From: Doryteuthis pealeii
Taxonomy: Eukaryota; Mollusca; Cephalopoda; Myopsida; Loliginidae
Direction of reading: 5' to 3'
NCBI GenBank assembly: GCA_023376005.1
Contig: CM042179.1
Span: 16,692,648 to 16,756,647 of the forward strand
Length of the DNA: 64,000 nt
Of this stretch, positions 10,380 to 22,333 are shown piece by piece (the stretch's first letter is position 1; every line of letters starts with the position of its first letter). The translations under genes were made by a program, and so were the position numbers. The notes beneath the pieces are model-generated. The model was not told the DNA's origin. It did no database searches and saw only the letters and a program-made list of their open reading frames with translations.

Positions 10380-10800
10380 CACAAGGAGAAATAGTGTACA
10401 CTTCACTGATAAAAAAAGGGTCCCTGTCTGCTTGTGCGTGACGGATGCCTTAAGAAAAGAGGCACACGCGAATTTCCCGTGGTCTGTACCAACAACCACA
10501 GGACGAATAGACAGGAGTTGGGAGCGAGCACATGTATCAGAAGACGTGGGACAGATTTTGGGGGTGAGCACGTACACAGGAAGATGACAGGGCAGCAGTG
10601 TATAAAATATTTTGTCCGATTAGTGCGACCAGGGGTGAAGTGGTATTCATTGAGACTATACACGGATTCATTTTGACACATCAATACATAATATATCTAT
10701 TGAATTGAATCTTTGGCAAAGGTCAAACGTTTTTCATAAGACGGGAGAAATATTTTTTATAGATGATTATAAAAATGAGACTGTAAATAAATTTAAGATT
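10380..10800. other. GC-richer intronic block, unassigned
   Basis: 10,400-10,690 is GC-richer than the surroundings and open in three overlapping frames (10,299-10,577 and 10,403-10,684 minus; 10,434-10,676 plus). None shows a known motif or splice borders. Possibly a decayed repeat. Confidence 0.3.
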
Positions 10801-10805
10801 TATAC

Positions 10806-10934
10806 CTGTTCCTCTGAGACATTTTTATATGGAGTAATGATGATTTTCTTTAAACAGTTGAATGCAATTTCTTTGAAATAAGCTAATTGCTGTTTGTCAA
10901 CGCAAGGATGGTAAAGAAACACAGCGGCACCATG
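10806..10934 (-). CDS. TP53I13-like exon 5 (core HGA...YHPC motif)
   Basis: This 129-bp, 43-codon exon is phase 0 at both ends, with TTTCATTTTCAG before and GTATAAA after. It encodes HGAAVFLYHPCVDKQQ, a helix with AYFKEIAFNCLKK, then IIITPYKNVSEEQ. The HGA and YHPC residues are the most recognisable part of the DUF3105 family, and the preceding exon supplies the LE that completes the LEHGA motif. This is the strongest single exon for the family call. Confidence 0.8.
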
Positions 10935-10939
10935 CTGAA

Positions 10940-12005
10940 AATGAAAATAAAAATAAAGGTATTATTTAACAGAAAAAAAAATTAATGAAAAATAAAAATT
11001 GATGAGTACCTTACATGTAATTAGAGACAAACTTTTAACAATTAAAAAAGAAGAACTATGTTGTCTTTTTTTAGGTTTTGCTAGAATTTTAGATTTTAAA
11101 ATTTATTTGTTGTTTTAAAATGACCTTTCGGATTTTTAAATTAATATATATGGCGTCTTAAAAGTCATTTTGGTATTGATAAAAGAACAAATGCATTTTT
11201 GTAATTCGTTATTTATTTTGGTAGCATAGATGCATTTATAAATTGGAAGTAGATTTACTTCAATTAGGAAAACGCTGCCGTTTACTTCATATTCTAAAAG
11301 AAAATTATTTATTATTTATTTCTAAATTATTAATATATTGTATATAAAAAGTATTATAAAAAAAAACTATAAAGAAGGCTAAGATTCCATGTGTGATTGG
11401 GGTTTTGGTTTATTATAAAGGCCGACCCAAGACTTTATGGGATCCTAAGTAGAATTTCCTTTTCCCCCTCCTCCCCATTGCTGCAAACAATATTGATTAT
11501 TGCCAATATTTAATCGATTTCACACCTACAGTGAAAATAATCTAAACTTTTATTAGATCAATTTTTAACGGAATACCCACACACACACAAAAATAAAATA
11601 AAAATGCACTTGGGGGTTTCCTGACGGTCACAAAACATTAAGCATTTGCTTATATTGCTGATGACATTTTAGAGTCAGTGTGACCTTTGGGAAGAGTAGG
11701 AAACCACTTTCTTTGTCTTGTGCCAGATTCAAGAAAATACCTGGAACAAAAAGGTTTGTATGGCACGTTCATCGATTTGACTAAACTGAGAAGGATTGGA
11801 ATTTAGAAGATCCTGGAAAAGCTTAACAGTCCTTCAAAGTTTCTCACACTGGTCACCTATCTATACAAGGACTAGCGAGATCAGTCCTAGCTCGATAGCA
11901 ACCTATCATAACCACTTCCTCATTCTGATCAGAAAAAACATGACTGCATCCTTGCTCCACTTGTTTCTCATTGTTCTTCGGTATGTTGCTGAGACAGCCA
12001 ACTAA
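10940..12005. other. Intronic sequence, nothing recognised
   Basis: AT-rich up to 11,380, then mixed composition. A short open frame at 11,796-12,005 may be degraded upstream LINE sequence, because it leads directly into the reverse-transcriptase remnant, but it has no clear motif. Confidence 0.3.
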
Positions 12006-12009
12006 CTAT

Positions 12010-13030
12010 ATACACCACAAAGATGGAGTATATATCCGTTTCCGCAAAGATGATGTTGTACAATTTTTCTGAGAACTATTGTTCGCTGATAGTATACTGA
12101 ATGTGAATACATCACATTCAACTTTGCACATACTTTTTTGTCTTCTAAAGAAGATAACTCCACTGCTAGCCAGAATTACGATATCGCCATCACTCTTCTA
12201 TCTTCATTGAACAAACAAAGCTGAAGATAGTTTTAAAAAAATCACCTACCTGGGTTGTGTCACAGGAAATGAACTAAGCTAGCAGATTTCAAATCCTGGA
12301 CGGGGCGGCTGGTTTTCACTTCAAGCTAATACTCTTCAGAAAGGCGTACATCTATATATTTTCCCCCACAGCTATGAGTAGTACAGACTTAAGCAATTTT
12401 AGTAGAAAGAAAAATTCAGTGTACTCAGCTTAAAGATTGACCTTGTGTCACACCCTGACTGTAGCAGAGGGGTTGGGTAAATGCATATTTTTGGTTACGT
12501 ACTATACTCTGATGCCAAAATGGACAAAAAGGTGAACAGCCGACTTGAAAAGGTGAACAGTGTATTCAGCAGACTTTACAAGTCAGTCTAGAAATGCAGC
12601 AACACCAAGACGCCAATTTGATAATCCTGAGAACCTTACTTCATATCCACTTTCTTGAACGGTTCCATTAACGTTGCCACTGCATCATACACAACATGAA
12701 TAGGATCGATTTCTGCCAAAATGACTAGAAGCAATGTTGCTCAAAATAAATCTGCACTGAGTAGGTTATGTTATCAGAATGGAAAACCACTGCTTCCTGA
12801 AGATTGCACTTTTTTTAAAGCAGTCAAATGGTCACCGTGTTAAAGAAGTGCTACGAAAGATATAAAAAGACATCCTTAAAAAGGCTCAAACTTCCTGTGA
12901 AATTAACCGCCGATAGTGGTCAGCCCAAGCTACTAACAGACAATATTGGCGGCAAACCAACACTAAAGCCACTCTACACTTTGAGAATATTAATTTAGTC
13001 AAAGTGGAGGAGAAGAGGCAGCGATGAAAG
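12010..13030 (+). pseudogene. LINE reverse-transcriptase remnant 2, split by a SINE
   Basis: Plus-strand pieces follow the order of a non-LTR reverse transcriptase. They are DGVYIRFRKDD, ELLFADS (from the F/YADD catalytic site, second D lost), ITYLGCVTGNEL, then after an interruption DAKMDKKVNSRLEKVNSVFS and RLYKS, and later DILKKAQTS and QATNRQYWRQT. Frames change and stops are frequent, so it is long dead. The break between TYLGCVTGNEL (about 12,280) and DAKMDKK (about 12,510) is occupied by SINE A copy 3. Confidence 0.75.
12270..12502 (+). repeat. tRNA-derived SINE, family A, copy 3 (nested in LINE remnant 2)
   Basis: Contains AGATTTCAAATCCTGGACG (box B-like), TTTTCCCCCACAGCTATGAG and the family 3' end AGAGGGGTTGGGTAAATGC. 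It interrupts the LINE reading order exactly, so it inserted after the LINE. Confidence 0.65.
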
Positions 13031-13124
13031 ATCCATAGGAACTAATGAGATATACAAATAAACTTTCAGTTTTACGGACATTCCTAAAAATTCTGGTATA
13101 CATCGGACGAATAGGATGTGACAA

Positions 13125-13366
13125 GGTCAATTTCTTAAACGGAGTTTAATAGGTTTGTATTCAGAGTTTTCCTTCTCCTAGACGGGATGCCAAACCAAGT
13201 TTAAAGAGCCATGTATGCCCAACTATTTACTGGAGGGAGAATAGTTGGAATCATACATTCCCAAGTGTATTAGCGCTATTTGAAATGCTAATATCCTCGT
13301 CCAGGATTTGAACTCGTATCGCCGTGTCCATTTCATATGACGGCAATCATTACACCACGAGTGACT
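13125..13366 (-). repeat. tRNA-derived SINE, family A, copy 4
   Basis: The minus strand starts with GTGGTGTAATGATTGCCGTC (box A-like) and has CGAGTTCAAATCCTGGACG (box B-like), AATAGCGCTAATACACTT, CCAACTATTCTCCCTCCAG and a 3' end matching copies 2 and 3. This is the best preserved head of the four. Confidence 0.75.
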
Positions 13367-13576
13367 TCACATAAAAATTCTGTAATAGAATCTAAAATTG
13401 TTTGTATTTTCGGTATTCACTGTCTGAACATTTATTTAGTTATGTGATTGAACTGAACGTTGAGGTGACCAATTGGACAAATATAATACAGCTCGTTGAT
13501 AGTTCTTAAATCAGACCAATCAAAACAGAGTACACATATCGTGGTAATGTTAAGACGTTTTATCCTATCACGAGAA

Positions 13577-13614
<38 letters not shown>
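13577..13614. repeat. (AAT)n microsatellite
   Basis: About 12 perfect trinucleotide units. Confidence 0.95.
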
Positions 13615-13617
<3 letters not shown>

Positions 13618-13619
13618 CT

Positions 13620-14660
13620 ACTTTATAAGAGTGTTCTTTTTGTAAATATGTGCTATCAGTGTTTGCGAGTTTACAAACTGGTTGGCCTGCACGCAAGACA
13701 ACGGATCTTGTTTTCTTTCTTACATGCACATCTGTGGGTTGCTGAATATTTTCCTACCCTGGCCTACGTTGTTAGCTGATGTTTTGTCATTGATCGAACA
13801 ATCACACCGAAAGGCACACCAAATAAAATAAATAAACAAAACAATAAGTAAAAAACAAAAACAAAAAACAAATATACAAAGTGCAACATCTGGTGTTTAA
13901 TAGTCTAATGGTTGATAACAGCAACTCATGAATATGTAAATTTCTTTTGGTCTATATACACCGTTATAAGAATGTCAAAAAAAGAAGAAGAAAAAAGACA
14001 CAGGCAGATAAATAAATGCACCCACTCACGTGACTATTCAAGTAAATTACATAGTAAAAGTGTAATATGAGTGAATATCGTTAGATGATAAAGATAATAT
14101 TCATTCAACAAAGCCATGTGCAATAGTTTAATTTAAAAAAAAACGGTAAAAATATCACGTGAAGAAGAAATGATCCCATTAAAAGTTTTGTTTATTTGAT
14201 GTTTTGTAAACAAAATTTTAACTTTTTTTGTTCCTAGACAGAAAGTATTATTTTATAAGCAGGTTTTGTTTTTATTGTCAAGGTGGATGAGAACAGATAT
14301 CATAGTTTGTCTATATGCAAAATATTGTTTCAATATTGGTTAGAAATGCTATAATAGAAAGGTTTGAGTCTTGTAAAATTTGATCACTTGTTTCTGAAAT
14401 GGAAAGATGGATTGAAATCCAAATGTTTTTCATACGTAAGTTGCTGTATACAAGTGAATTAAATAACAACAACAAAAACAAAAACAAAAAACAAAAACAA
14501 AAAAAGGAACTTTCTTCGCTGACAGATTGTTAAAACATGAATAAATAATGGATAAAACGTTTGGGAAAATGTGTAGAGTTAAATCTATACTATGTTGTTA
14601 GAAATTAAAAGAAAGATCACTTCATTTTGTTACCAGTTCCATTATTCTATATGATGCAAA
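13620..14660. other. Intronic sequence, nothing recognised
   Basis: Low-complexity A-rich stretches (13,825-13,870 and 14,465-14,505), but no exon, RNA gene or transposon ends that I could support. Confidence 0.4.
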
Positions 14661-14665
14661 ACTTG

Positions 14666-14804
14666 TTTTATGGGATTGGAGACCTTATTTATCAATCAAC
14701 CCTTATTTATTTGTTTTATGGGATTGGAGACCTTATTTATCAATCAACCCTTATTTATTTGTTTTATGGGATTGGAGACCTTATTTATCAATCAACCTCG
14801 TAAG
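14666..14804 (+). repeat. 48-bp tandem repeat, three copies
   Basis: The unit begins GTTTTATGGGATTGGAGACC and includes TTATTTATCAATCAACC. Because 48 is a multiple of three, the unit stays open and yields a 16-residue repeat (MGLETLFINQPLFICF) in a 203-codon frame (14,670-15,281). I regard that frame as a by-product of the repeat. Confidence 0.95.
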
Positions 14805-15069
14805 AGTTACATTACAAAAATAGAAAGAAAAATTATACATCGGAATATAAATATTTTTCTCTCTTTTATTTCTATTTTTTTTTTTTTTTTTTTTTTACTT
14901 GACCTACCAGATTTTTTTTCTCGCCTCCATGGACCCCTCCATGGATTGATTTCATATGTCTGTGAATACAGATTAGTGTGCAACCTTCTTGCAGCAAAAA
15001 TTCTATCACTGATTGCAGTGATTTACACAGATGTAGAACTCATGACGAACGAACGCAACAAATGTTCGT

Positions 15070-15125
15070 GTTTAGTGTCAGTTCACTGTATGACAATGCA
15101 GTCACACAGTGAACTAACACTAAAC
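15070..15125. repeat. 20-bp inverted repeat (hairpin)
   Basis: GTTTAGTGTCAGTTCACTGT pairs with ACAGTGAACTAACACTAAAC across a 16-base loop, with one mismatch. Function unknown. It is isolated, so it may be the end of a small fold-back element. Confidence 0.8.
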
Positions 15126-15372
15126 AAATTTGAACGACGTTTTTTTATGCTACTGAATACATGTTCAAATAAATTTATATCTTTATTATTAACAATGTTG
15201 CATGACAGGATACCTTACTTGCCAATCAATCATTGTTTGTTAGGATTAAACTGTCTTAATGCTAAATTTTCTCACCAATGAAAAATAATTAAAATTTTAA
15301 AGAATTGATGATTCACAGTCACAAAATGTTGCTACAAATTTTTGAAATAAAATTTGAATTAAAAGTACTTAC

Positions 15373-15451
15373 TTCTAACGAATGAACCCATCTCTGTGGC
15401 GGTACATATAAGTATTCTCCATACCTGGGCCAAAGTGGACGGTGACTACCC
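15373..15451 (-). CDS. TP53I13-like exon 4 ([12 protein letters not shown] block)
   Basis: This is a 79-bp exon. Its first base completes a serine codon begun in the previous exon, and the rest gives [20 protein letters not shown] followed by WVHSLE. It is bordered by TATTTTCAG and GTAAGTAC. The H-x-P-x-W, YGEY and PPQRW residues are family hallmarks. This exon lies just left of the inverted duplication, so it occurs once in the window, while the exons to its right occur again in the second arm. Confidence 0.8.
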
Positions 15452-15599
15452 CTGAAAATACACGGCAAATTTTGTTAATATTAAGCAATAATAATTTACT
15501 TTCTAGATTGAATTATTTTTAAAATAGTTTTGCTGCTGCTGATTCAGAATCAGCCATTTTAACACTATTCATTCAGAGATTTTGTTTGTTGTTATATAG

Positions 15600-16800
15600 A
15601 AAGAATAATATACGTGCATGAATTATGTCTGAAAAATATGAGTTATCCCCCCCCACAACGTTAATGGACGATTCCACTTATGCGAAAAATGGGTATAGCC
15701 CAAAATCAGGCGGTAATCGCAAAAGAAAAAAAAGAGGGGAAAAAAAGAGGGGCCCAATAGCTCGAAAGAAGGAAGCAGTCAGAACCCCACTAGAAGCAAG
15801 GAAGGAGAAGCCGATAATCCCTACTAGCATGCGAATGGACATTTGAGACCCTCTGAGTATGAGCGAGCCGCTAAATCAAGAATCTTGAACGAAGAGAAGT
15901 AGCGACGAGAAGTCTGAACAAGATAAATTGACCGCAAAAAGATAAGTGTTTCTATGTAAATTGAACTTTGCCTCCATTGAATGACTAACCGATAAAAGAA
16001 TATATTTTAGCAATTATTCACACTATTTGCTTTAGTTTTTCCTTTCTTACGACTTTTATGGGTAGTCGATAAATTTCCCATACACATTTGTTAAACTGAT
16101 CATGTGTAGCATATTGCAGCTGTTATATCAGCAAGATGAAAGCGTATGGTAACAAAGGAAAAGACAAACACAGGTTGAAGGTTTCAATAAATTGTATTGA
16201 GGAAAGGAAAAAAGTAAAACTATGTCGCTAGTGGTATTAACAGAATGGGTGGTAATTCCAGTCCTGGTAGTATGATGGTCAAAGTCGGTAGTGATGTTAG
16301 CGGAATATGTGGTGGTTCATGCCAGTAGTAATGTGGGTAGAATGCGTGGTAGTTCAAGTCCGGATGATATGGTGGTATGTCCTTGTAAGAGAAAGGTAAA
16401 GAGGGAAGACCGTGGTCAATAGGTGTCAGAATGGAGAAGGGTAAGGAGGTGACGAGTAATGTCTGCTGTTTTGGTGTGGTGAGTGTGATGTTCGAGTGCC
16501 TTCTTCTCCTGTCCTCTCGGCTGCTGTCTGATCGCTGAAATGCTTGGTCGATGAAGATCGAGGCATTTATACTTGTGGTTGGAACCTGGATCAAGTTTAT
16601 GGTCTTATTTTGCCGCAAAGGCCACAGATTGGCCGAAAAATGTTAATTTTTATTTTATCTTGATAATTCCTTCTCAAGATTTCAGAATGCGTGGAGCCTC
16701 ATGCGCACAGATGCGTTTTTCTTTTCGTTTCACCACAAATCATGATTCAGGCAACATCCAGTGAATGTTCTCCTGATCTTGTTAGGTAGAAATGTTAACA
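15600..16800 (-). other. Possible LTR or promoter-like segment
   Basis: The minus strand contains TGTTAACATTTC near 16,795, a TATA-like AAGTATAAATGCCTC near 16,565, and a following C/A-rich open stretch (16,220-16,618). The plus strand has a lysine/arginine-rich open frame at 15,625-15,846. This layout resembles an LTR with U3, TATA and R, but I could not find the second LTR, a primer-binding site or matching target duplications. It could equally be unrelated intron sequence. Confidence 0.25.
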
Positions 16801-17246
16801 TTTTGTTTTGTTGGCTAAATCAGAAGAGATCTCGTTTACAGTCAGTTAACACAGCTGAGGGGATGTAACTAAAACTAAAAGAATTAACAAGTAACCTATA
16901 ATACAAACTATTATAGACTACTTTATTATTGCTAAAAGTATCCAAGTGCATCTTCTCTTTAAATGTCACTTGTTACCTGAAATCTTTTTTTTTAAATGAG
17001 CTGATCCTATTTCATTTTACTCTGATTTCAAAATGATAAATAAATTTGTAAGGTTTTTCACACCCATCTATCATAAAAATATGTCCAATTTTAAGTATTA
17101 AAATAATGTTTGGTAATTTAATTATATTTCTATCTACTATTTTTGACAGTTTTATGACTTTAAAAAATATCAGTTTCTAAGATGCATTTTACTATATTTA
17201 ATGTCTTAAACCTCAGTTGCATGAAAAGTTAAGACATTTAGAACAC

Positions 17247-17388
17247 TTAATTAAATCCTGTACAATTCTACTTAAGCAAATGCTATAAGTTTACAATAAT
17301 GTATATAGACTTAATTAGATCCTGTACAATTCTACTTAAGCAAATGCTATAAGTTTACAATAATGTATATAGACTTAATTAAATCCTG
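17247..17388. repeat. 64-bp tandem repeat, about 2.2 copies
   Basis: The unit starts TTAATTAAATCCTGTACAAT and includes CTACTTAAGCAAATGCTATA and AATGTATATAGAC. The two full units differ by one base (TTAATTAGATCC). A degraded mirror copy lies near 61,040-61,205. Confidence 0.95.
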
Positions 17389-18044
17389 TAGTGGGGTAAC
17401 ATTTTGATATATTTATGATTACATTTTATATGAACCTTTTTACACTTTTCCTTTTGCAAATGTAAACAAACTATCAACATTGAAAATATTAAGTACATCT
17501 TTTTCAATATTTAATATTGTCAAATTGTGAAGTCATTTTAGAGTTATTGAGTTTCTTTTTGTCTTTTAATGTCAACAAAGTGAATCCCTTGGGTTCACAA
17601 ATTAAGTGTGAAAGACAAATGCTGATCCCACAGGAATTTCAAACATATGAGAAATCATTTTCAATTTCACAAGATATGATTTTTGTTTTACTCACTGTAT
17701 AAATTCTCTCTCGTTATTGGATCACACCTTCCTTATAACTAGAAAAGTGACAGGAAATTTCTTATGTCCTCAATATGACCATGAAATGCAAGATTTTAAC
17801 AAGTTACATATTGTTTACAATCCAGCACAACATTACACTACATCTCACTATTTGATATTTTTTTTCTTTCTGAGTGCTGAATTTTGAATTTCTTTATTAA
17901 TTCCAATTTGAAGATATTTTCGACAATCCATGTCTTTCTAAGCAACAATTGACACATGTCCATATTTTCATAGACATAATTTTAAAAATGTTTTTAACAC
18001 TACAATCTACACTCAACTTGTTTATTCACCTATTCTAGGTTCAA

Positions 18045-18185
18045 CGTAGTTTTCCAGCTCTCAACCTAGACACATTCGCTGCATCAACGGTGGCTGAAGA
18101 AAGAGAGGTTAGCAACATACATCGGAGGGGAATTCCATCCACGAATACACAGACAAGGGGGATAACTTCTTATAGCTTAGAACCT
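18045..18185 (-). pseudogene. Possible LINE 3'-end coding remnant 3
   Basis: The minus strand gives CIRGWNS and, after frame changes, NLSFF, VESWKTTLN. The 'WNSL...F...LxxW' order resembles the last residues of CR1-like LINE polymerases. The mirror copy (60,240-60,424) is open through RGWNSLDVSFANLSFLQTTV. The evidence is short and weak. Confidence 0.3.
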
Positions 18186-18189
18186 TATG

Positions 18190-18560
18190 GGTAGGCATTG
18201 TCGTGCGTGGTAAGAGGAAAAACGACATTTTGATTGGACAAGCAACCAAGCACACATATGTATGTCAATTTGCTGTTGGGGTCAAAGAGAAGCACCGGGA
18301 AGTCCAAACACGTGTGCACTGGCTGGGTGCCACCAAGAAAAGAGAGTGAGTATCTCACACGCTCGCGTTATATACTACTTTGAACACGCCACATAGTAGC
18401 CATTAGCAGAACTCTTTGGTACATAAGGGAGGTAATGACCTCTCTGTGAATTTTGAACCAAAGTATTTATTCAATCCACGTAGATAGATTATTCTAATTG
18501 TATTGTCCATACCGGAAGAAATTTCGTATTATTCAATTCTTTTTAATTAGTTAATTTCTT
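18190..18560. other. Unassigned moderately complex sequence
   Basis: Includes GCGTTATATACTACTTTG (TATA-like) and CACACGCTCGCG. No exon or known repeat is recognised. Its mirror lies at 59,880-60,160. Confidence 0.25.
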
Positions 18561-19116
18561 CTTCTGATGCCGACACTTCTTCTGGACCAGAATATATACA
18601 TTTCACCTGACCCAAGTATCTTACTATATGATTAAGTCCACAATCATCTGGTAAACTACATACATTTAATAAAATCTACTTGGCTATTCTCCCTGAATGA
18701 TAGGTGCTGCCTTTAAAAAAATTATTTGCTCAACGGCTACAATATAATATTCACTTGTATTCTTGGAATTCTAAAGAGGTTATTAAAGTCAGTTCTTTTT
18801 AAACGCTTTATTCTTCAGTATTACTCTATATCAATTATTCTGATTTTGTTCCACATGTGTTGGTGATCCTCCTTCATTTTTCTCCTCGTATCATTAACTA
18901 TTTTAGATTTCACTATCTTTATACAACCTTAATTTTGGGCATATTCTCATCTGATTAACCTGGTTTGGTATTTCTGAAGGTGTGGAACTGCTTTTGAATA
19001 ATGTCTTGAAGTTGTAAATTCAGCTCGTAAAAGTTAAAGTTGGGTTGTAATTTAAATTCATATTCAATGCTGTTAGTTTGAACATCTTGCAAATGGAGAT
19101 TTCAGTTTAGAAAATA

Positions 19117-19117
19117 T

Positions 19118-19178
<61 letters not shown>
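19117..19178. repeat. (AG)n microsatellite
   Basis: About 60 bp of AG with a few ATAG interruptions. The mirror copy (59,219-59,293) is interrupted irregularly, as expected for noisy sequence. Confidence 0.95.
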
Positions 19179-19180
<2 letters not shown>

Positions 19181-19714
19181 AAAAGTGTTACTAAATGGCT
19201 TGAATGGTGTGTTGAAAAGTTGCTTTTTTTACTATCAAGTTTTTTACGTGTTAGCAAAAAGAAAAAAAAGAATCTTGATTGAAAAATCAAAAGAAATTTA
19301 GACGGACAAAAATTAAATTAATCATGTTCAACAATATGAGATTAATTCATTTTCTTTTGTTTTAAAAGTATTGTATCAATATGGAGTCGTGGATCGCTCA
19401 TCTTAGAATTTAATGAACGTTGAGTAAGTACAGAGGGCTGAAAGGGGTTAACGGATTTTTTTTTCAATTGAAAATCAAATCCGTTTTTAAATTTTTTTTT
19501 TAACAAGAATGGGAATAAACGTCAAGTCGAGCTATCATGTCAGTTGTGTGTGTGTGTGTGGGGGGGGGCAGAAATTGTTACCTAGAACAATGTAGATATT
19601 TTGATTACATTGTTAAAGGAGTCACCCTCCAACAATATAATCAAAATATCCGTAAAAATCTGATATGAGAAAAATGGAATCCAGTTTTCAAAGATTGCAT
19701 GGAATCAAATAATA

Positions 19715-19900
19715 ATAATAATTGTAGTTGGAACCCTTGGAACAGTCCTCAAGAATTTATGAAAAAGACTTGAGGAATTGGAAATCAGAGGAAGAATCCA
19801 GATCACCCAGACAACAGAATATCCAGAAGAATCCTGGAGACCTGAGGAGACTTACTGTCACCAAGACTCCAACGAAATATAACCAGCTTACGCTGGTGTA
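19715..19900 (+). pseudogene. LINE C-terminal remnant 4
   Basis: The plus strand reads IVVGTLGTVLKNL, a TGA stop, then KRLEELEIRGRIQITQTT, followed by a frameshift. 'GALGT..K.L...LEEL.IRGRIE.IQTTALL' is a common C-terminal signature of invertebrate LINE polymerases. Only about 60 codons remain. A mirror copy occurs near 58,500-58,680. Confidence 0.65.
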
Positions 19901-21230
19901 AAACAAATCGCGAGGAATGATATAATTTAACAAAGTCAACCCAACGTTTTTTTTGAAGGAAGAAAACCATAGATCCAAGATTTTCTTTAATCACTAACCA
20001 CTAAATTAAATGTTTTTGTTAATTATTACGAATGGGCTGACGATAATTTTTGCTGAAGTTACAGACCGAATAACAACCATTAATCTGGCAATTGTTATAT
20101 TGTTAACAAGACCTGTAACAGTGCGAAACAATCAAAAACATTTCAATTGAAGTAACGGATACCTTTTCTTCATATCCCAAAGTTGAGAAGATGTGTTTGG
20201 GGAAAAGGCAGATTGCAATGTAACAGTCATTTACGATCGTTGTCAATAGGGTCACTAAATAGGTGACATCGTGGCCGAAGACAGAAGAATTTTATAACCG
20301 AATCGATAAGGAAGAATGTTTTATATTTTCAACTTGTCATAACTGATATCGTGATTAAGAATTTGAAATCCCTTCCCCCACTGGATCACGCATAATCCAT
20401 AGTACAAGGGTCATTCAATAAATAAGGGAAAATAATTTTTTTAAGAATTTATTTCAATAAATGTTAATTCTGTATTGTTTGGAATTGGTTTATAGAAAAA
20501 TCATTTTAATCTCTCAAAAATAAATTAACTTAAATTGTTAAATATGTTAAACAATCGAATAACTTTTTAGGACGGAATAATTTTTAATTATAAGAACTGT
20601 TTTTTTAACAGTTATTCAAGATTCAGACCAATATCTTTTAAGCATAAACTTGGAACTTAGAATTAATGTTTCAGATTTTTTATTAATAAATCAGCACTTT
20701 GAAAAATAAAAGTTTGACTATTCATCAAACATCTTTCATAAAATAGTCATATTCGCTACAACATTTACGTTTACCAATTTTGAATCAGTCGAGAAACTTT
20801 TGACAATTAGTTTGTTTCTTATAACTATCGAGGTAAAATAGGTATTCAGTATTTTCTAATTCTTTATAATGAAAATTACTCAAAATGGTTAATACCATAA
20901 ACTAAAAAATTGACTGTCATTAAAAACTTAGTTCAATAATGAATATATTTGAGTATCAGTTAACAATCATGTAAAAACTGGTATTCATCAATAGAAATAA
21001 ACTAAACACACAAGTCTGTATATTGAGTATTTCAAAATCGCTTACAGTTCGCGACACTATTGAGACCTATTTTCTGTTTTATTTTTCCGCCATTTTTAAT
21101 AGTCTCAAGACAAATATTTTTGCAGGATTTAAATTATTTTTTTTATAAATTAATTACAAACAATGCAGATTGGGAAGAAATTATGAAAAATGATTTGCTT
21201 TTTTTTTAAATTACATTTTTTACTAAAATT
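19900..21230. other. AT-rich intronic sequence
   Basis: No exon seen. A GTACAAGGGTCATTCAATAA string near 20,400 looks like a mariner-type transposon end, but no inverted partner is present within arm A. Confidence 0.35.
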
Positions 21231-21234
21231 TAAT

Positions 21235-21505
21235 GGGACCAGTTTAGCTCAGTCGGTAGAGCGTTTGCCTAGATAATCGCAAAGTTTGATACTGGTCTTC
21301 GCCAACTCAGCACATAAGTAGCACAACCTGGGTAATCTGATATGTGCTGTAAAGCATCTAGGAGCTGACAGTAGATGTAGCACTCCACCTAAGCAACCCC
21401 CCCCAAAAAAAAAAAAACCCCAAACACCCTCCCTGATCTAGCGCTAGCGAAAAGAGGATAGACTCCTCGCTGTTCGGCTGATACCGACAACAGACCACTC
21501 ACTAG
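21235..21505 (+). repeat. tRNA-derived SINE, family B
   Basis: The head GGGACCAGTTTAGCTCAGTC, with GGTAGAGCGTTTGCC, has a complete D-arm (GCTCAGTCGGTAGAGC) and box A. Box B is degenerate (AAGTTTGATACTGG). The body ends in CTAGCGAAAAGAGGATAGAC, CTCGCTGTTCGGCTGATACC. A C8-A13 tract lies in the middle. Not a functional tRNA, because the anticodon and T arms do not fold. The mirror copy is at 56,820-57,103; a tail-only relative is at 23,640-23,705. Confidence 0.8.
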
Positions 21506-21701
21506 TTGAATAGAGCTCATTTAAATCTTTCTTTTGCACATAGAATATATATTTTTTCTCTTCCTCCAATCATCAAAGCTATATTTATCTCCCCCAAACA
21601 CCAAAGCATTGTTTTAAAAAACGGTTTTAATGATGTCGTGGACTGTTAATATAAAAAAGCAAATATGATGATCATGTAATTACAAATAAGAAATTGCTTA
21701 C

Positions 21702-21757
21702 GATGTCGGTATAGCTTCTTTGTAATGGATGGGATTTGGTAAACAAACATGAATCGG
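21702..21757 (-). CDS. TP53I13-like exon 3
   Basis: This 56-bp exon has 18 codons plus two bases. The acceptor is TTATTTCTTACAG and the donor GTAAGC. It encodes PIHVCLPNPIHYKEAIPT and the first two bases of a serine codon that exon 4 completes. The I-x-Y-x-x-x-IP-x-S-G run leads directly into the SHRPLW block, as expected for the family. A damaged copy lies at 56,560-56,617 on the other strand. Confidence 0.75.
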
Positions 21758-22268
21758 CTGTAAGAAATAAAATAACAAATAAAATTATTTCATTAAATAC
21801 GAACATTTATACAAATAATAGATTTGCATACAAAGAGTATATATTTACATAATTGAAACAACAAATGAAAGATTTTTATCAAAACTGTCCATGTTAACAT
21901 GTATATGGAAAATTCCTTTTTTTTTTTGATAGCGCGTAAGAATATGCTTTCGACAACTTCTGTAATTTTACAGATGGACTATTTTTATGGTTTAAAAACT
22001 TATGAAACATGAACTGGACTAATATATCTTTTGGGTAAGGTCTGAGGGGTCACACTCCAACAGAAAAAAAACAGCTGTTACACAGAGCACATTACAATTT
22101 GTTTTGTATGCAGTTTTCAAAATTTCTAAATTCAAACGTTTCTCTAATTGAATGCTATTACCATGTAATTCAATCTTGAAAATTAGGACGCAGGTATGAA
22201 AACCTAGAATGTAGATTTTACCTCTCGTTAGAGGTCAGATAAAAAGCTAGCACTTTGGCTGGAAAAAG

Positions 22269-22298
22269 GTGCAAAATGATTGTTCAATTTGTTTACCG

Positions 22299-22333
<35 letters not shown>

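Noticed and set aside
14670..15281. 203-codon open frame
   Set aside because: Its first quarter is the 48-bp tandem repeat and the rest passes through a T20 tract and low-complexity sequence, with no motif.
19102..19290. Frame encoding LSLSLSLS repeats
   Set aside because: Translation of the AG microsatellite.
20400..20430. Mariner-type end GTACAAGGGTCATTCAATAA
   Set aside because: The only inverted partner is the mirror copy near 57,965 created by the large palindrome; no local second end exists.
21235..21310. Functional tRNA gene
   Set aside because: Only the D-arm is intact; box B and the T and anticodon stems are degenerate, and it is the head of a 270-bp SINE.
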